A stretch of DNA of 64,000 nt from Streptomyces sp. Ag109_O5-1 (lineage in GTDB: Bacteria > Actinomycetota > Actinomycetes > Streptomycetales > Streptomycetaceae). Made by a program: the position numbers and the translations under genes. The stretch spans positions 1,240,001 through 1,304,000 of the forward strand of contig NZ_RKQF01000001.1 in the NCBI RefSeq assembly GCF_003814875.1, given 5' to 3'. Under the pieces are notes generated by a model. It saw only the letters and a program-made list of their open reading frames with translations, ran no database searches and was not told the origin of the DNA. Positions 50,632 through 58,515 of the stretch are shown here, piece after piece; position 1 is the stretch's first letter; the number at the start of each line of letters is the position of its first letter.

Positions 50632-52587
50632 TCAGCTCGCGGGGATGCGCTGGACGGTGCGCGGGGTGCGGACACCGTCCAGGGTGTTCGCCCGGGGAGC
50701 GGTCCAGGTGCTGCCGGAGGTGGCGCGTTCGAACGCGGCCGCGCCGCCGACCAGCGGGACCCTGGCCGCCGTGGCGGACAGGTCCAGGGTGAGCGTCGGA
50801 GTACTGGACGGCGGATCGATGAGGTCCTTGTCCGTGCCCGCAACGATCAGCGCCAGCCGGTGGCCCTTGGGTACGACGTGGTCGGCGGCCGCCAGGTCGA
50901 GGGTGATCGTGTAGGCCTTGCCCGGGGTGAGCGGAACGCCCTTGCCGGGGTCGGCGTAGGTGCCGAGGTCGGCCCAGCCGCGGCTGAACACCGTGTAGTC
51001 GACGGTCTTGGTCTTGGCCTGCGTCTCCTTGAAGCAGGCGCTGTCACCCGCCGTGCTCTCGCCCCAGCAGGTGCGGTCGGTGAGGGTGGTGATGCCCTCG
51101 GCGTCGTCGGCGTAGTCGCGGATGGTGTCCGGGCCGAGGTCGACCAGGACGGCGGTCAGGTGGGCCGTCGAGGTGGTCGGGGTGGCGGTGACGGTGACCT
51201 TGGCGGAGCCGGACAGGCGCAGGTCGTGGGTGAGCGGCGCGGTGAGGAAGCCGGCCTTGTCCGGTGTGGAGGCGGCGATCTGGGCAGCCCAGTCGGTCTC
51301 GCTCTGCTTCGGGTCGTCGGTGAAGGCCTCGGTGCCGGAGGTGCGGCGCAGGCCGAGGGAGCCGACGCCGGGCAGGGGGCCGGCGGCCGGGCGCAGGGTG
51401 GTGGTCTGCGTGCCGCGCGGCGGCCAGACCGACGAGGTCACCCACTGGTCGGGGTGGCGTTCGATGTCGGCCATCGGCTCGCGGTCGATGCCGTTGTCGT
51501 AGCCGAGGAGTTCATGGTCGAACCAGCGGTGCAGGGTGTCGACCCAGGCGCCGCGCCGGTAGTCGAAGGGGTCGACGTGCCCGGTCTGGGAGAGCCAGAT
51601 CTTGCGCTGCACACCGTTCTTCGCGAGGGCGTCCCACCACTGGCCGAAGTGCTTGGTGCGGACGTTGAGGTCCTGCATGCCGTGCACGAGGAACACGCTG
51701 GCGCGGACCTTGGAGGCGTCCTTCACGTAGTCGCGCTCGGTCCACAGGCCGGTCCAGTCCCCGCTGCGCGGAGCGCCGTCGATGAGCTTCTGCTGCACGG
51801 CCTTGCACCTGGCCTGGGCCGCGTCGCTCTCCACGGCGCCCGCCAGCCAGTCCGGCCCCGAGTCGTACAGCGGGGCGCCCTGGGCGAAGTAGTAGTCGTA
51901 CCACGAGGAGATCGCGCTGATCGGGACGATCGTCTTCAGGCCCTTGACGCCGGTGGCGGCTACGCCGTTGGCGATGGTGCCGTCCCAGCTCTTGCCGATC
52001 ATGCCGGTCCTGCCGTTGGTCCAGGTCGCCTTGACGGTGGTGGTGCCGGTGCGGCTGCTGTAGGCCTTGGCACGCCCGTTCAGCCAGTCGACCACGGCCT
52101 TTGCGGACTGGATGTCGGAGCGGCCGCCGACGTCGACGCAGCCGTCGGAGCGGTTGGTGCCGGCCAGGTCGACGCCGACGAAGGCGTAGCCGCGGGGCAC
52201 GAAGTAGTTGTCGTAGAACAGCGGCATCTGGACAACGTTGCCGCGCGCGTCGTACGTCTTCAGCTGGCTCTCGTTGCCGCGGCCGCAGCACGAGTAGTAG
52301 GGGCTGGCGTCCATGATGACCGGCACCTTGCGGCCCTGCGCCGCGGGTTCGGCGGGCCGGACGATGTCGGCGGCGACCCGGTCGGTCTTCCCGTCGCCGT
52401 CGGAGTCGAGCCCGGTGTCCACCCAGACGGCCTCGCGGATGGCGTTCGCGTACGAGTAGACCGGTCGGCTCTCGCGCGGGGCGCCGGCGGCCTGGGCCAC
52501 GGCGGGGGTGAGGAAGGCGGCGATCAGGGTGGCGACGGCCGCGAGGGCGAACGGTCTCCAGATCGTGAAGCGCGTACGTTTCGGCAT
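50632..52587 (-). CDS. Secreted Xaa-Pro dipeptidyl-peptidase (S15 family)
   Basis: A 651-aa exported serine peptidase. It has a Sec signal (positively charged MPKRTRF, hydrophobic core, cleavage near VAQAAG). Residues about 50-430 are an alpha/beta hydrolase. The nucleophile is in MIGKSWDGTIAN, the Asp probably in LVHGMQDLNV and the His in SQTGHVDPFD. The C-terminal X-Pro dipeptidase jelly-roll domain starts near residue 470. It removes Xaa-Pro dipeptides from extracellular peptides. ATG 52587 directly precedes the signal. Confidence 0.9.
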   Translation of the reverse strand: MPKRTRFTIWRPFALAAVATLIAAFLTPAVAQAAGAPRESRPVYSYANAIREAVWVDTGLDSDGDGKTDRVAADIVRPAEPAAQGRKVPVIMDASPYYSCCGRGNESQLKTYDARGNVVQMPLFYDNYFVPRGYAFVGVDLAGTNRSDGCVDVGGRSDIQSAKAVVDWLNGRAKAYSSRTGTTTVKATWTNGRTGMIGKSWDGTIANGVAATGVKGLKTIVPISAISSWYDYYFAQGAPLYDSGPDWLAGAVESDAAQARCKAVQQKLIDGAPRSGDWTGLWTERDYVKDASKVRASVFLVHGMQDLNVRTKHFGQWWDALAKNGVQRKIWLSQTGHVDPFDYRRGAWVDTLHRWFDHELLGYDNGIDREPMADIERHPDQWVTSSVWPPRGTQTTTLRPAAGPLPGVGSLGLRRTSGTEAFTDDPKQSETDWAAQIAASTPDKAGFLTAPLTHDLRLSGSAKVTVTATPTTSTAHLTAVLVDLGPDTIRDYADDAEGITTLTDRTCWGESTAGDSACFKETQAKTKTVDYTVFSRGWADLGTYADPGKGVPLTPGKAYTITLDLAAADHVVPKGHRLALIVAGTDKDLIDPPSSTPTLTLDLSATAARVPLVGGAAAFERATSGSTWTAPRANTLDGVRTPRTVQRIPAS

Positions 52588-52811
52588 GCGGCGGACGCTA
52601 CCTCGGTCAACTCCTGTGCAGAAGGGGGCATCTGAGGGACCGGCAGAGCTGATTGCGGCCGAATGGCGATCGTGTGACAGCAGGGGCCATGGACAGGCCA
52701 GGGAGCACAGGGACTGAATAGGCTGCGAACAGTTTCGTGCTCCATCGACTTGGCGTCCCCGCCCCGGTGTGGCGGGTGCGCGCCTCGGCCCCCTACCGAC
52801 TTGGAGTTCTC

Positions 52812-54281
52812 GTGCACCGCAGAATCCTCGCGCCGGGTGTCTTCGCGGCGGCCTCCCTCCTGCTGGCGATCCCGGCATCGGCCGCGAGCTACAGCCCCGG
52901 CGCGCCGGGCATCGGTGACCCCTACTACCCGTACTACGGCAACGGCGGGTACGACGTCTCCCACTACGACCTGCGGCTGCAGTACCAGCCGGCCACCGAC
53001 GAGCTGGCGGGCACGGCGACGATCCTGGCGCGGACCACGCAGGACCTGTCCAGCTTCGACCTGGACTTCCTGCTGGACGTGAGCGAGGTGCGGGTCAACG
53101 GCGCGCAGGCGGCCTTCGCCACGTCCGGTCAGCACGAGCTGGTGATCACACCGAAGACCCCGCTCGCGAAGGACACGCCGGTCACCGTCGTCGTCCGCTA
53201 CAGCGGGGTGCCGTCGACAAAGAGCGCGTACGGCTTCAACACCTGGCACCGCACACCCGACGGGGCGGTCGCGGCGGACGAGCCCGAGTCCGCCTGGTGG
53301 TGGTTCCCGAGCAACGACCATCCCTTGGACAAGGCCACGTACGACGTCTCGGTGGCCGTCCCCGACGGCACCCAGGTCATCTCCAACGGCCTGCTCCAGT
53401 CGACGAGTTCGAAGCTCGGCTGGACCCGCTACAACTGGCGGCAGAACAAGCCGCAGGCGACGTATCTGGCCACTTTGGCGGTCGGGAAGTTCGACATCAC
53501 GACGAGTACCTCCGAGGGCGGGGTGCCGGTCGTCAACGCCTACAGCAAGGACCTCGGCGACAACGACGGGGCGGCCCGCGCGAGCGTGGAGCGGACCGGG
53601 GAACTCGTCGACTGGCTCTCCGGCTACTTCGGGCCGTACCCCTTCAGCTCGGCCGGCGGGTATGTGCCCAACACCACCACCGGGTACGCGCTGGAGACGC
53701 AGACCCGCGTCTATTACAGCCCGAAGCAGTTCGCGAACGGCTCCAACACCTCCGTGGTCGTGCACGAGCTGGCCCACCAGTGGTACGGCGACGATGTCTC
53801 CCTCAAGGGCTGGAAGGACATCTGGATCAACGAGGGGTTCGCCCGGTACGCGCAGTGGTTGTGGTCCGAGCACGAGGGCGAGGGCACGACGCAGGAGCTC
53901 GCCGACTACGTGTACGCGTCGCATCCGGCCGACGACGCGTTCTGGACGGTCAAGCCGGGGGATCCGGGTCCGGACGACCAGTTCGACATCGCCGTGTACG
54001 ACCGGGGGGCGCTGGCCGTGCAGGCGCTGCGGAACGCGGTCGGCGACGACGCGTTCTTCGCGATCCTGAAGGGGTGGCCGAAGGAGCACGCGTACGGGAA
54101 CGCTTCCGTTGCCGACTTCGAGGCGTATGCGGAGCGGGTGTCGGGGAAGTCGTTGGGCTCGTTGTTCGATGCGTGGCTGTTTGAGCCGACGAAGCCGGCG
54201 ACGCCGGCGTTGAAGGCCGTGGGGGCCGTTGTTCAGCCGAAGTCCTGGAAGCAGATCGAGGCTACGAACTACGTGCACTAA
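52812..54281 (+). CDS. Secreted M1-family metallopeptidase
   Basis: A 489-aa exported aminopeptidase-like zinc enzyme. It starts at GTG 52812 with TTGGAG upstream. The Sec signal is cleaved near IPASAAS (about residue 24). The zinc site is VVHELAHQWYGDD with the third ligand Glu in WINEGFARY, and the GxMEN exopeptidase-type motif appears as GYALETQ. M1 enzymes trim N-terminal residues from peptides. Together with the divergent S15 peptidase it suggests extracellular peptide scavenging. Confidence 0.92.
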   Translation: MHRRILAPGVFAAASLLLAIPASAASYSPGAPGIGDPYYPYYGNGGYDVSHYDLRLQYQPATDELAGTATILARTTQDLSSFDLDFLLDVSEVRVNGAQAAFATSGQHELVITPKTPLAKDTPVTVVVRYSGVPSTKSAYGFNTWHRTPDGAVAADEPESAWWWFPSNDHPLDKATYDVSVAVPDGTQVISNGLLQSTSSKLGWTRYNWRQNKPQATYLATLAVGKFDITTSTSEGGVPVVNAYSKDLGDNDGAARASVERTGELVDWLSGYFGPYPFSSAGGYVPNTTTGYALETQTRVYYSPKQFANGSNTSVVVHELAHQWYGDDVSLKGWKDIWINEGFARYAQWLWSEHEGEGTTQELADYVYASHPADDAFWTVKPGDPGPDDQFDIAVYDRGALAVQALRNAVGDDAFFAILKGWPKEHAYGNASVADFEAYAERVSGKSLGSLFDAWLFEPTKPATPALKAVGAVVQPKSWKQIEATNYVH

Positions 54282-54284
54282 GGG

Positions 54285-54388
54285 GTTGCCGGGTTCGGTC
54301 GTGTGGGGGCTGCGGGTCCGTTGTGGCTGGTCGCGCCCACGCGGCGGAGCCGCAAATTGAACGCAGCCCCGCGCCCCTAACGGGGCGC
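54285..54388. repeat. Dispersed repeat ending in a bidirectional hairpin
   Basis: CCGTTGTGGCTGGTCGCGC (54318-54336) equals 43028-43046. The 3' end is GCGCCCCTAACGGGGCGC (54371-54388), a perfect 7-bp stem with loop TAAC. It separates the M1 gene from the convergent macro-domain gene and probably terminates both. The loop supplies the TAG stop of the macro gene. Confidence 0.75.
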
Positions 54389-54877
54389 TTCGGTGCCGTG
54401 GTCGTAGACGGTGACCGGGATTTTGCGGGACACCAGGCGCTCGTTGATCAGCGGCTCGATGCGCGACCACTTGCCCCCGGCCAGTCCGCAGCCTATCCGC
54501 GGCATGTGGACCGACGCGCCGAGTTCGAGGGCCTTGTCGGCCAGGCCGGCCAGCGCTGTGTCGATGGCCTCGTAGCGGACCGGCACGCCCTTGCTGCCCG
54601 TCCTGGTCCCGCGCTGGCCGATCATGTTGGCCACCCATATGTACCGGTCGACGCGGATCAGCTGGGTCGCGCCCAGGGCGAAGTCGTTGTTGGCGCGGTC
54701 GCGGTGCCAGGCGCGGTACTCCCTCTCCGGCTCCGGCCAGCGGCGCGACAGCGCCAGGACGAAACCCTTTCCCCAGCCCCCCAGGTCGTTGCAGACATGG
54801 GCGATCACCTTGACGCCCTTGCCCGACGGCGCGGTGGCGTCACCCCGGATGTAAGTGATCTCCGAACTCTCCGACAT
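54377..54877 (-). CDS. Macro-domain (ADP-ribose-binding) protein
   Basis: A 166-aa macro domain. ITYIRGDATAPSG starts the fold, AHVCNDLGGWGKGFVLALSRRWPEPE carries the ligand-binding Asn/Asp and glycine loop, and VHMPRIGCGLAGGKW is the second loop. It resembles the TARG1/ALC1-like or phosphatase-like macro domains that bind or hydrolyse ADP-ribose derivatives. No ADP-ribosyltransferase lies nearby. Its last codons (EAPR-stop) are inside a dispersed repeat. Confidence 0.9.
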   Translation of the reverse strand: MSESSEITYIRGDATAPSGKGVKVIAHVCNDLGGWGKGFVLALSRRWPEPEREYRAWHRDRANNDFALGATQLIRVDRYIWVANMIGQRGTRTGSKGVPVRYEAIDTALAGLADKALELGASVHMPRIGCGLAGGKWSRIEPLINERLVSRKIPVTVYDHGTEAPR

Positions 54878-54919
54878 GACGCCACCGTAGGCGATGCCAC
54901 TGACAGTGGCGCTGACCTG

Positions 54920-56389
54920 CTACTCCGTCAGCTGGGAGAGTTCCTGGTCGGCCGTCGCGGAGACCCTGCGGCGGACACCGAACCAGCCGGCCACGAGCAG
55001 GGCCGCGATCACGGGGATGAGCAGCAGGGTCTTGCGGCCGACCTCCGGGTCGTTCCACATCATGCCGAGGCAGACCAACAGGAAGGTGACCGTGGCGATC
55101 TCGGTGTACGGGCTGAAGCGGAGGCGGAACGCGGGGCGCTCCAGCAGGCCCGCCCTCGCGCGCCGGACGAAGATCAGGTGGCAGAGCATGATGATCACCC
55201 AGGTGCTGATGATGCCGAGGGAGGCGACGTTCAGCACGATCTCGAACGCCTGGCTCGGCATCAGGTAGTTCAGGCCGACACCGAGCACGCAGACCGCGCA
55301 GGTCAGCAGGATGCCGCCGTAGGGGACCTGGCTGCGGTTCATCCGGGCCGTGAACTTCGGGGCGGAGCCCGCCGTCGCCATCGAGCGCAGGATGCGGCCC
55401 GTGGAGTACAGGCCGGAGTTCAGGGAGGACATGGCGGCGGTGAGGACGACCAGGTTCATCACGTCACCGGCACCCGAGACGCCGATCTTGGAGAGGACCG
55501 TGACGAAGGGGCTCTCGTCGGCCGAGTAGACCGAGCCGGGGAGGAGCAGGGCCAGCAGGACGACCGAGCCGACGTAGAACAGGCCGACACGCCACATGAT
55601 CGAGTTCACCGCGCGCGGGACGACCTTCTCCGGCTCGGCGGTCTCGCCGGCCGCGACGCCAACCAGTTCCAGGGCCGCGTACGCGAAGATCACGCCCTGC
55701 ATGACGAGGACGACCGGCATCAGGCCGTGCGGGAAGACGCCGCCGTGGTCGGCGATCGCGCTCAGGCCCGGGGTGTGGCCGTCGACCCTGTGCTGGGTGG
55801 CCAGCAGGAAGATGCCGATCAGCATGAAGCCGACCAGGGTCGCGACCTTGATGATCGCGAACCAGAACTCCATCTCGCCGAAGATCTTCACCGAGATCAG
55901 GTTCACCGCCAGGACCACGGCCAGGGCGACCAGCGCCAGCGTCCACTGGGGGATGCTGGTGAACATGGACCAGTAGTGCGTGTAGAGCGCGATCGCGGTG
56001 ATGTCGGCGATGCCGGTGGTCGACCAGTTCAGGAAGTACATCCAGCCGGCGACGTAGGCGCCCTTCTCGCCGAGGAACTCGCGCGCGTACGACACGAAGG
56101 AACCGGAGGAGGGCCGGTACAGGACCAGCTCGCCGAGGGCGCGGACCACGAAGAAGGCGAAGATTCCGCAGACCAGGTAGGCGAGGGCGAGTGCCGGGCC
56201 GGCGTTGTGGAGGCGTCCGCCGGCTCCCAGGAAGAGGCCGGTGCCGATCGCGCCGCCGATGGCGATCATGTTGACGTGGCGGGCCTTGAGGTCCTTGCTG
56301 TAGCCGGCGTCGCCCGCGTCCGCGGGCGCCTGGGCCGCGTCGGTCCGGGTGGCGACGGCCTGTGCCGTGTTCACGGCGTCCTTGCTCAC
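54920..56389 (-). CDS. APC-family amino-acid permease (asparagine/GABA permease type)
   Basis: A 489-aa 12-helix amino-acid/proton symporter. It begins YSKDLKARHVNMIAIGGAIGTGLFLGAG (the first helix with the GAIGTG motif) and has ALGELVLYRPSSGSFVSYARE near residue 90, as in AnsP/CycA/GabP. The substrate is most likely L-asparagine or a small neutral amino acid. GTG 56389 was chosen; the region further upstream is unconserved. It is divergent from a MerR gene with operator-like dyads between. Confidence 0.9.
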   Translation of the reverse strand: MSKDAVNTAQAVATRTDAAQAPADAGDAGYSKDLKARHVNMIAIGGAIGTGLFLGAGGRLHNAGPALALAYLVCGIFAFFVVRALGELVLYRPSSGSFVSYAREFLGEKGAYVAGWMYFLNWSTTGIADITAIALYTHYWSMFTSIPQWTLALVALAVVLAVNLISVKIFGEMEFWFAIIKVATLVGFMLIGIFLLATQHRVDGHTPGLSAIADHGGVFPHGLMPVVLVMQGVIFAYAALELVGVAAGETAEPEKVVPRAVNSIMWRVGLFYVGSVVLLALLLPGSVYSADESPFVTVLSKIGVSGAGDVMNLVVLTAAMSSLNSGLYSTGRILRSMATAGSAPKFTARMNRSQVPYGGILLTCAVCVLGVGLNYLMPSQAFEIVLNVASLGIISTWVIIMLCHLIFVRRARAGLLERPAFRLRFSPYTEIATVTFLLVCLGMMWNDPEVGRKTLLLIPVIAALLVAGWFGVRRRVSATADQELSQLTE

Positions 56390-56574
56390 AGGTGGTTCCA
56401 CTCTCTGGTGCGCCCGAGCGGGTCGCGCTCGGGTGTCCGGACGTACTCGGTCGGCGCGCTCGGTGGTGGGCACAGACCAAGGCCCCACCTTCCCCCGCTG
56501 ACCAGGGAGTATGCGATGGCACAGGTCACAGAGCGGCACTTCTCACAAGGTCATGACCGTGATATCCGGGTGAA

Positions 56575-56638
56575 CATCTGTCGAACAGATGCCCAGCCGT
56601 CTCGGGTGAGCCGCAGGTGTCACAGTGCCGGTGTGACA
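56575..56638. promoter_or_regulatory. Two dyads between the permease and MerR genes
   Basis: CATCTGT and ACAGATG (56575-56591) are a perfect 7-bp inverted repeat around CGA. TGTCACA and TGTGACA (56618-56638) are a perfect 7-bp inverted repeat around GTGCCGG. The second ends 2 bp before GATACT (56641-56646), a possible -10 of a leaderless merR transcript, which is where MerR proteins bind their own promoters. Confidence 0.55.
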
Positions 56639-56653
56639 GCGATACTGCTGCGC

Positions 56654-57391
56654 ATGACGACCGACACCGACAGTGGTTCCGGGGAGCCGGCGCTCACGAT
56701 CGACGAACTGGCCGCGCGGGCGGGCACCACGGTCCGCACGGTCCGGTTCTACGGCACCAAGGGGCTGCTCCCGCCGCCGGTGATCGGCCCGCGCCGGGTC
56801 GGCCACTACGGGCCGGAGCACCTGGCCCGGCTGGCGCTCATCGAGGAACTCCAGCACCAGGGCATGACGCTGGCGGCAATCGAGCGCTATCTGGACCGGC
56901 TGCCGCCCGGCCTCAGCGACCATGACCTGGCGATCCACCGGGCCGTGGTCGCCTCCTGGGCGCCGGACGCCGAGGAGACGGTGACGGCGCAGGAGCTGCG
57001 GCGGCGGGCCGGGCGGCCGCTGGACGGGGAGGACGTCGAGCGGCTCGTCGCCATGGACGTCGTACGGCCCGAAGGCGACGCCTACCGCATCGACCCCGGC
57101 CTGCTCCGGCTCGCCGTGCAGCTCCTCGACGTACCGCTGTCCGAGAAGGCGATCCTCGCGGCGCGCACGGTGCTGACCGAGCACTCGCGGGCCGCCGCCC
57201 ACGAGCTGTCGCAGCTGTTCCGGACCGAGGTGGCGGAGCGGGCCGAGGAGGACGTGAAGTCCCTGTCCGCACACATGCAGCCGCTGATCGTGCAGGCCCT
57301 GCTGACGACCTTCCAGCGCTCCCTGAGGGCGGAGGTCCACCAATGGCTCCCGGAATCATGCCCGGAGTCGGAGGAAGGCCGACCCTCCTGA
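56654..57391 (+). CDS. MerR-family transcriptional regulator
   Basis: A 245-aa regulator. The winged HTH covers residues 15-85 (LTIDELAARAGTTVRTVRFYGTKGLLPPP, RVGHYGPEHLARLALIEELQHQGMTLAAIERYL, in outline). The C-terminal 150 residues are helical and could bind a ligand. There are no Cys residues in a metal-site pattern. The ATG is 7 nt after GATACT. The gene may control the divergent amino-acid permease. Its 3' end overlaps the convergent SDR remnant by 36 bp. Confidence 0.88.
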   Translation: MTTDTDSGSGEPALTIDELAARAGTTVRTVRFYGTKGLLPPPVIGPRRVGHYGPEHLARLALIEELQHQGMTLAAIERYLDRLPPGLSDHDLAIHRAVVASWAPDAEETVTAQELRRRAGRPLDGEDVERLVAMDVVRPEGDAYRIDPGLLRLAVQLLDVPLSEKAILAARTVLTEHSRAAAHELSQLFRTEVAERAEEDVKSLSAHMQPLIVQALLTTFQRSLRAEVHQWLPESCPESEEGRPS

Positions 57392-57960
57392 CACGTTGAG
57401 CGTCTGCCCGGTCAGGAAGCCGCTGCCCTCGTCCACCACGTACAGCAGGGTGGAGACCTGGTCGGCCGTCTCCTGGGTGCGCGGCACGACCTGCTGGGAG
57501 CGGCCGAGGTCGAAGCCGCCGTCCGCGCCGACCGTGCGCTCGGCGGTGGCGGTGCGCACCATGCTGGGCGCGATCGCGTTGACGGTGATGCCGTACGGCC
57601 CGAGGGCCGCGGCCAGCGCGCGGGTGAAGCCGATCAGGCCGGTCTTCGAGGCGACGTAGGGGACCATGTCGGGTGGTGCGGTGAACACGGCCGCCGACGC
57701 GATGTTGACGATGCGGCCCCATCCGGCCGCCCTGAGATGAGGCAGCGCGGCCCGGGTCACCAGGAAGGGCGCCTCCAGGTTGACGCGCATGACCCGCCGC
57801 CAGTCCTCGGCGGTCGTCTCCTCGAAGGGCGCGCCGGGTAGACGCCCGCGTTGTTGACGACGACGTGCAGGGTGCCGAACGCGTCGGTCACATGCCGCAG
57901 TGCTGCCCGAGGCCCTGTGCCGCTCCGGCCACCAGTGCGGTCCGCGTCTGCATGCGGTGA
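57356..57960 (-). pseudogene. Truncated, frameshifted SDR (3-oxoacyl-ACP-reductase-like)
   Basis: The C-terminal two-thirds of a short-chain dehydrogenase: VTDAFGTLHVVVNNAGVY, frame break, GAPFEETTAEDWRRVMRVNL, then GRIVNIASAAVF, YVASKTGLIGFTRALAA (catalytic Tyr and Lys) and FLTGQTLNVSGGSAF at the end. The N-terminal TGxxxGIG cofactor loop is missing. The break lies at 57836-57838, where a run of C is one base short (TAC-CC-GGC), so a sequencing error is possible for that step. Upstream it runs in frame into a piece of a TPP enzyme. Confidence 0.75.
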
Positions 57961-58392
57961 GTGTGGGGAGGCCAGCGGCAGGTCGCGGGCATGCTGGAGG
58001 TCGTACACCGCTTTCGCCGCCGGGCGGGCGAGGCCGGTCAGGTCGCCGGAGAGCATGGGGTCCTGCTGGAGGTGGCGGCGGTCCTGCTGGCCCGCCGTGA
58101 CCACCAGCGGGGTGCGGGAGCGGCGCGCGTTGGGCAGGCCGATGAGACCGTTGGCCAGGCCCGCGGCGATGTGCAGGCTGACGAAGGCGGGGCGGCCGGT
58201 GCCGCGGGCGTAGCCGTCGGCCATCGAGACGACCGCGCCCTCGTGCACGCCGGGGACGTACTCGGGGGTGTCGGCGGCCTCCGGCAGGGGGGCCAGGAAC
58301 GGCAGTTCGGTCGTGCCGGGGTTGCCGAAGATCCGGTCCACGCCCTCGCTGCGCAGGATCTCCAGCAGGGCGAGGGCGGGGCGGTATCCCAT
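57961..58392 (-). pseudogene. N-terminal fragment of a benzoylformate-decarboxylase-like TPP enzyme
   Basis: From ATG 58392 the frame encodes about 140 residues of a thiamine-diphosphate enzyme: ALALLEILRSEGVDRIFGNP, then GTTELPFLAPL, VHEGAVVSMADGYARGTG (the Glu-containing cofactor region), NGLIGLPNARRSRTPLVVTA and MLSGDLTGLARPAAKAVYDL. It then changes to SDR sequence near 57960. The central and C-terminal TPP domains, about 380 residues, are missing. A single deletion joining two genes explains both remnants. Confidence 0.75.
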
Positions 58393-58464
58393 GGGGACTC
58401 CTCCGGGGGGCGGGACCGGGACCGGTTCGGTCAGCGTCCGGTTCCGCCTCCCCCGGGAGCAAGC

Positions 58465-58493
58465 CCGGCGTGTCGCTCAACGACACAGGCCGG
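58465..58493 (-). terminator. Hairpin after the FadB-type gene
   Basis: CCGGC-GTGTCG and CGACAC-AG-GCCGG form an 11-bp stem with a 2-nt bulge and a 5-nt loop, 23 bp after the multienzyme stop. Confidence 0.55.
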
Positions 58494-58515
58494 TCGGCCG
58501 GGTGACGCGCTCGGC

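Noticed and set aside
54323..56653. N-terminal extension of the MerR frame by about 780 codons
   Set aside because: The open frame continues upstream only because it is antisense to the macro and permease genes. The MerR fold begins right after ATG 56654.
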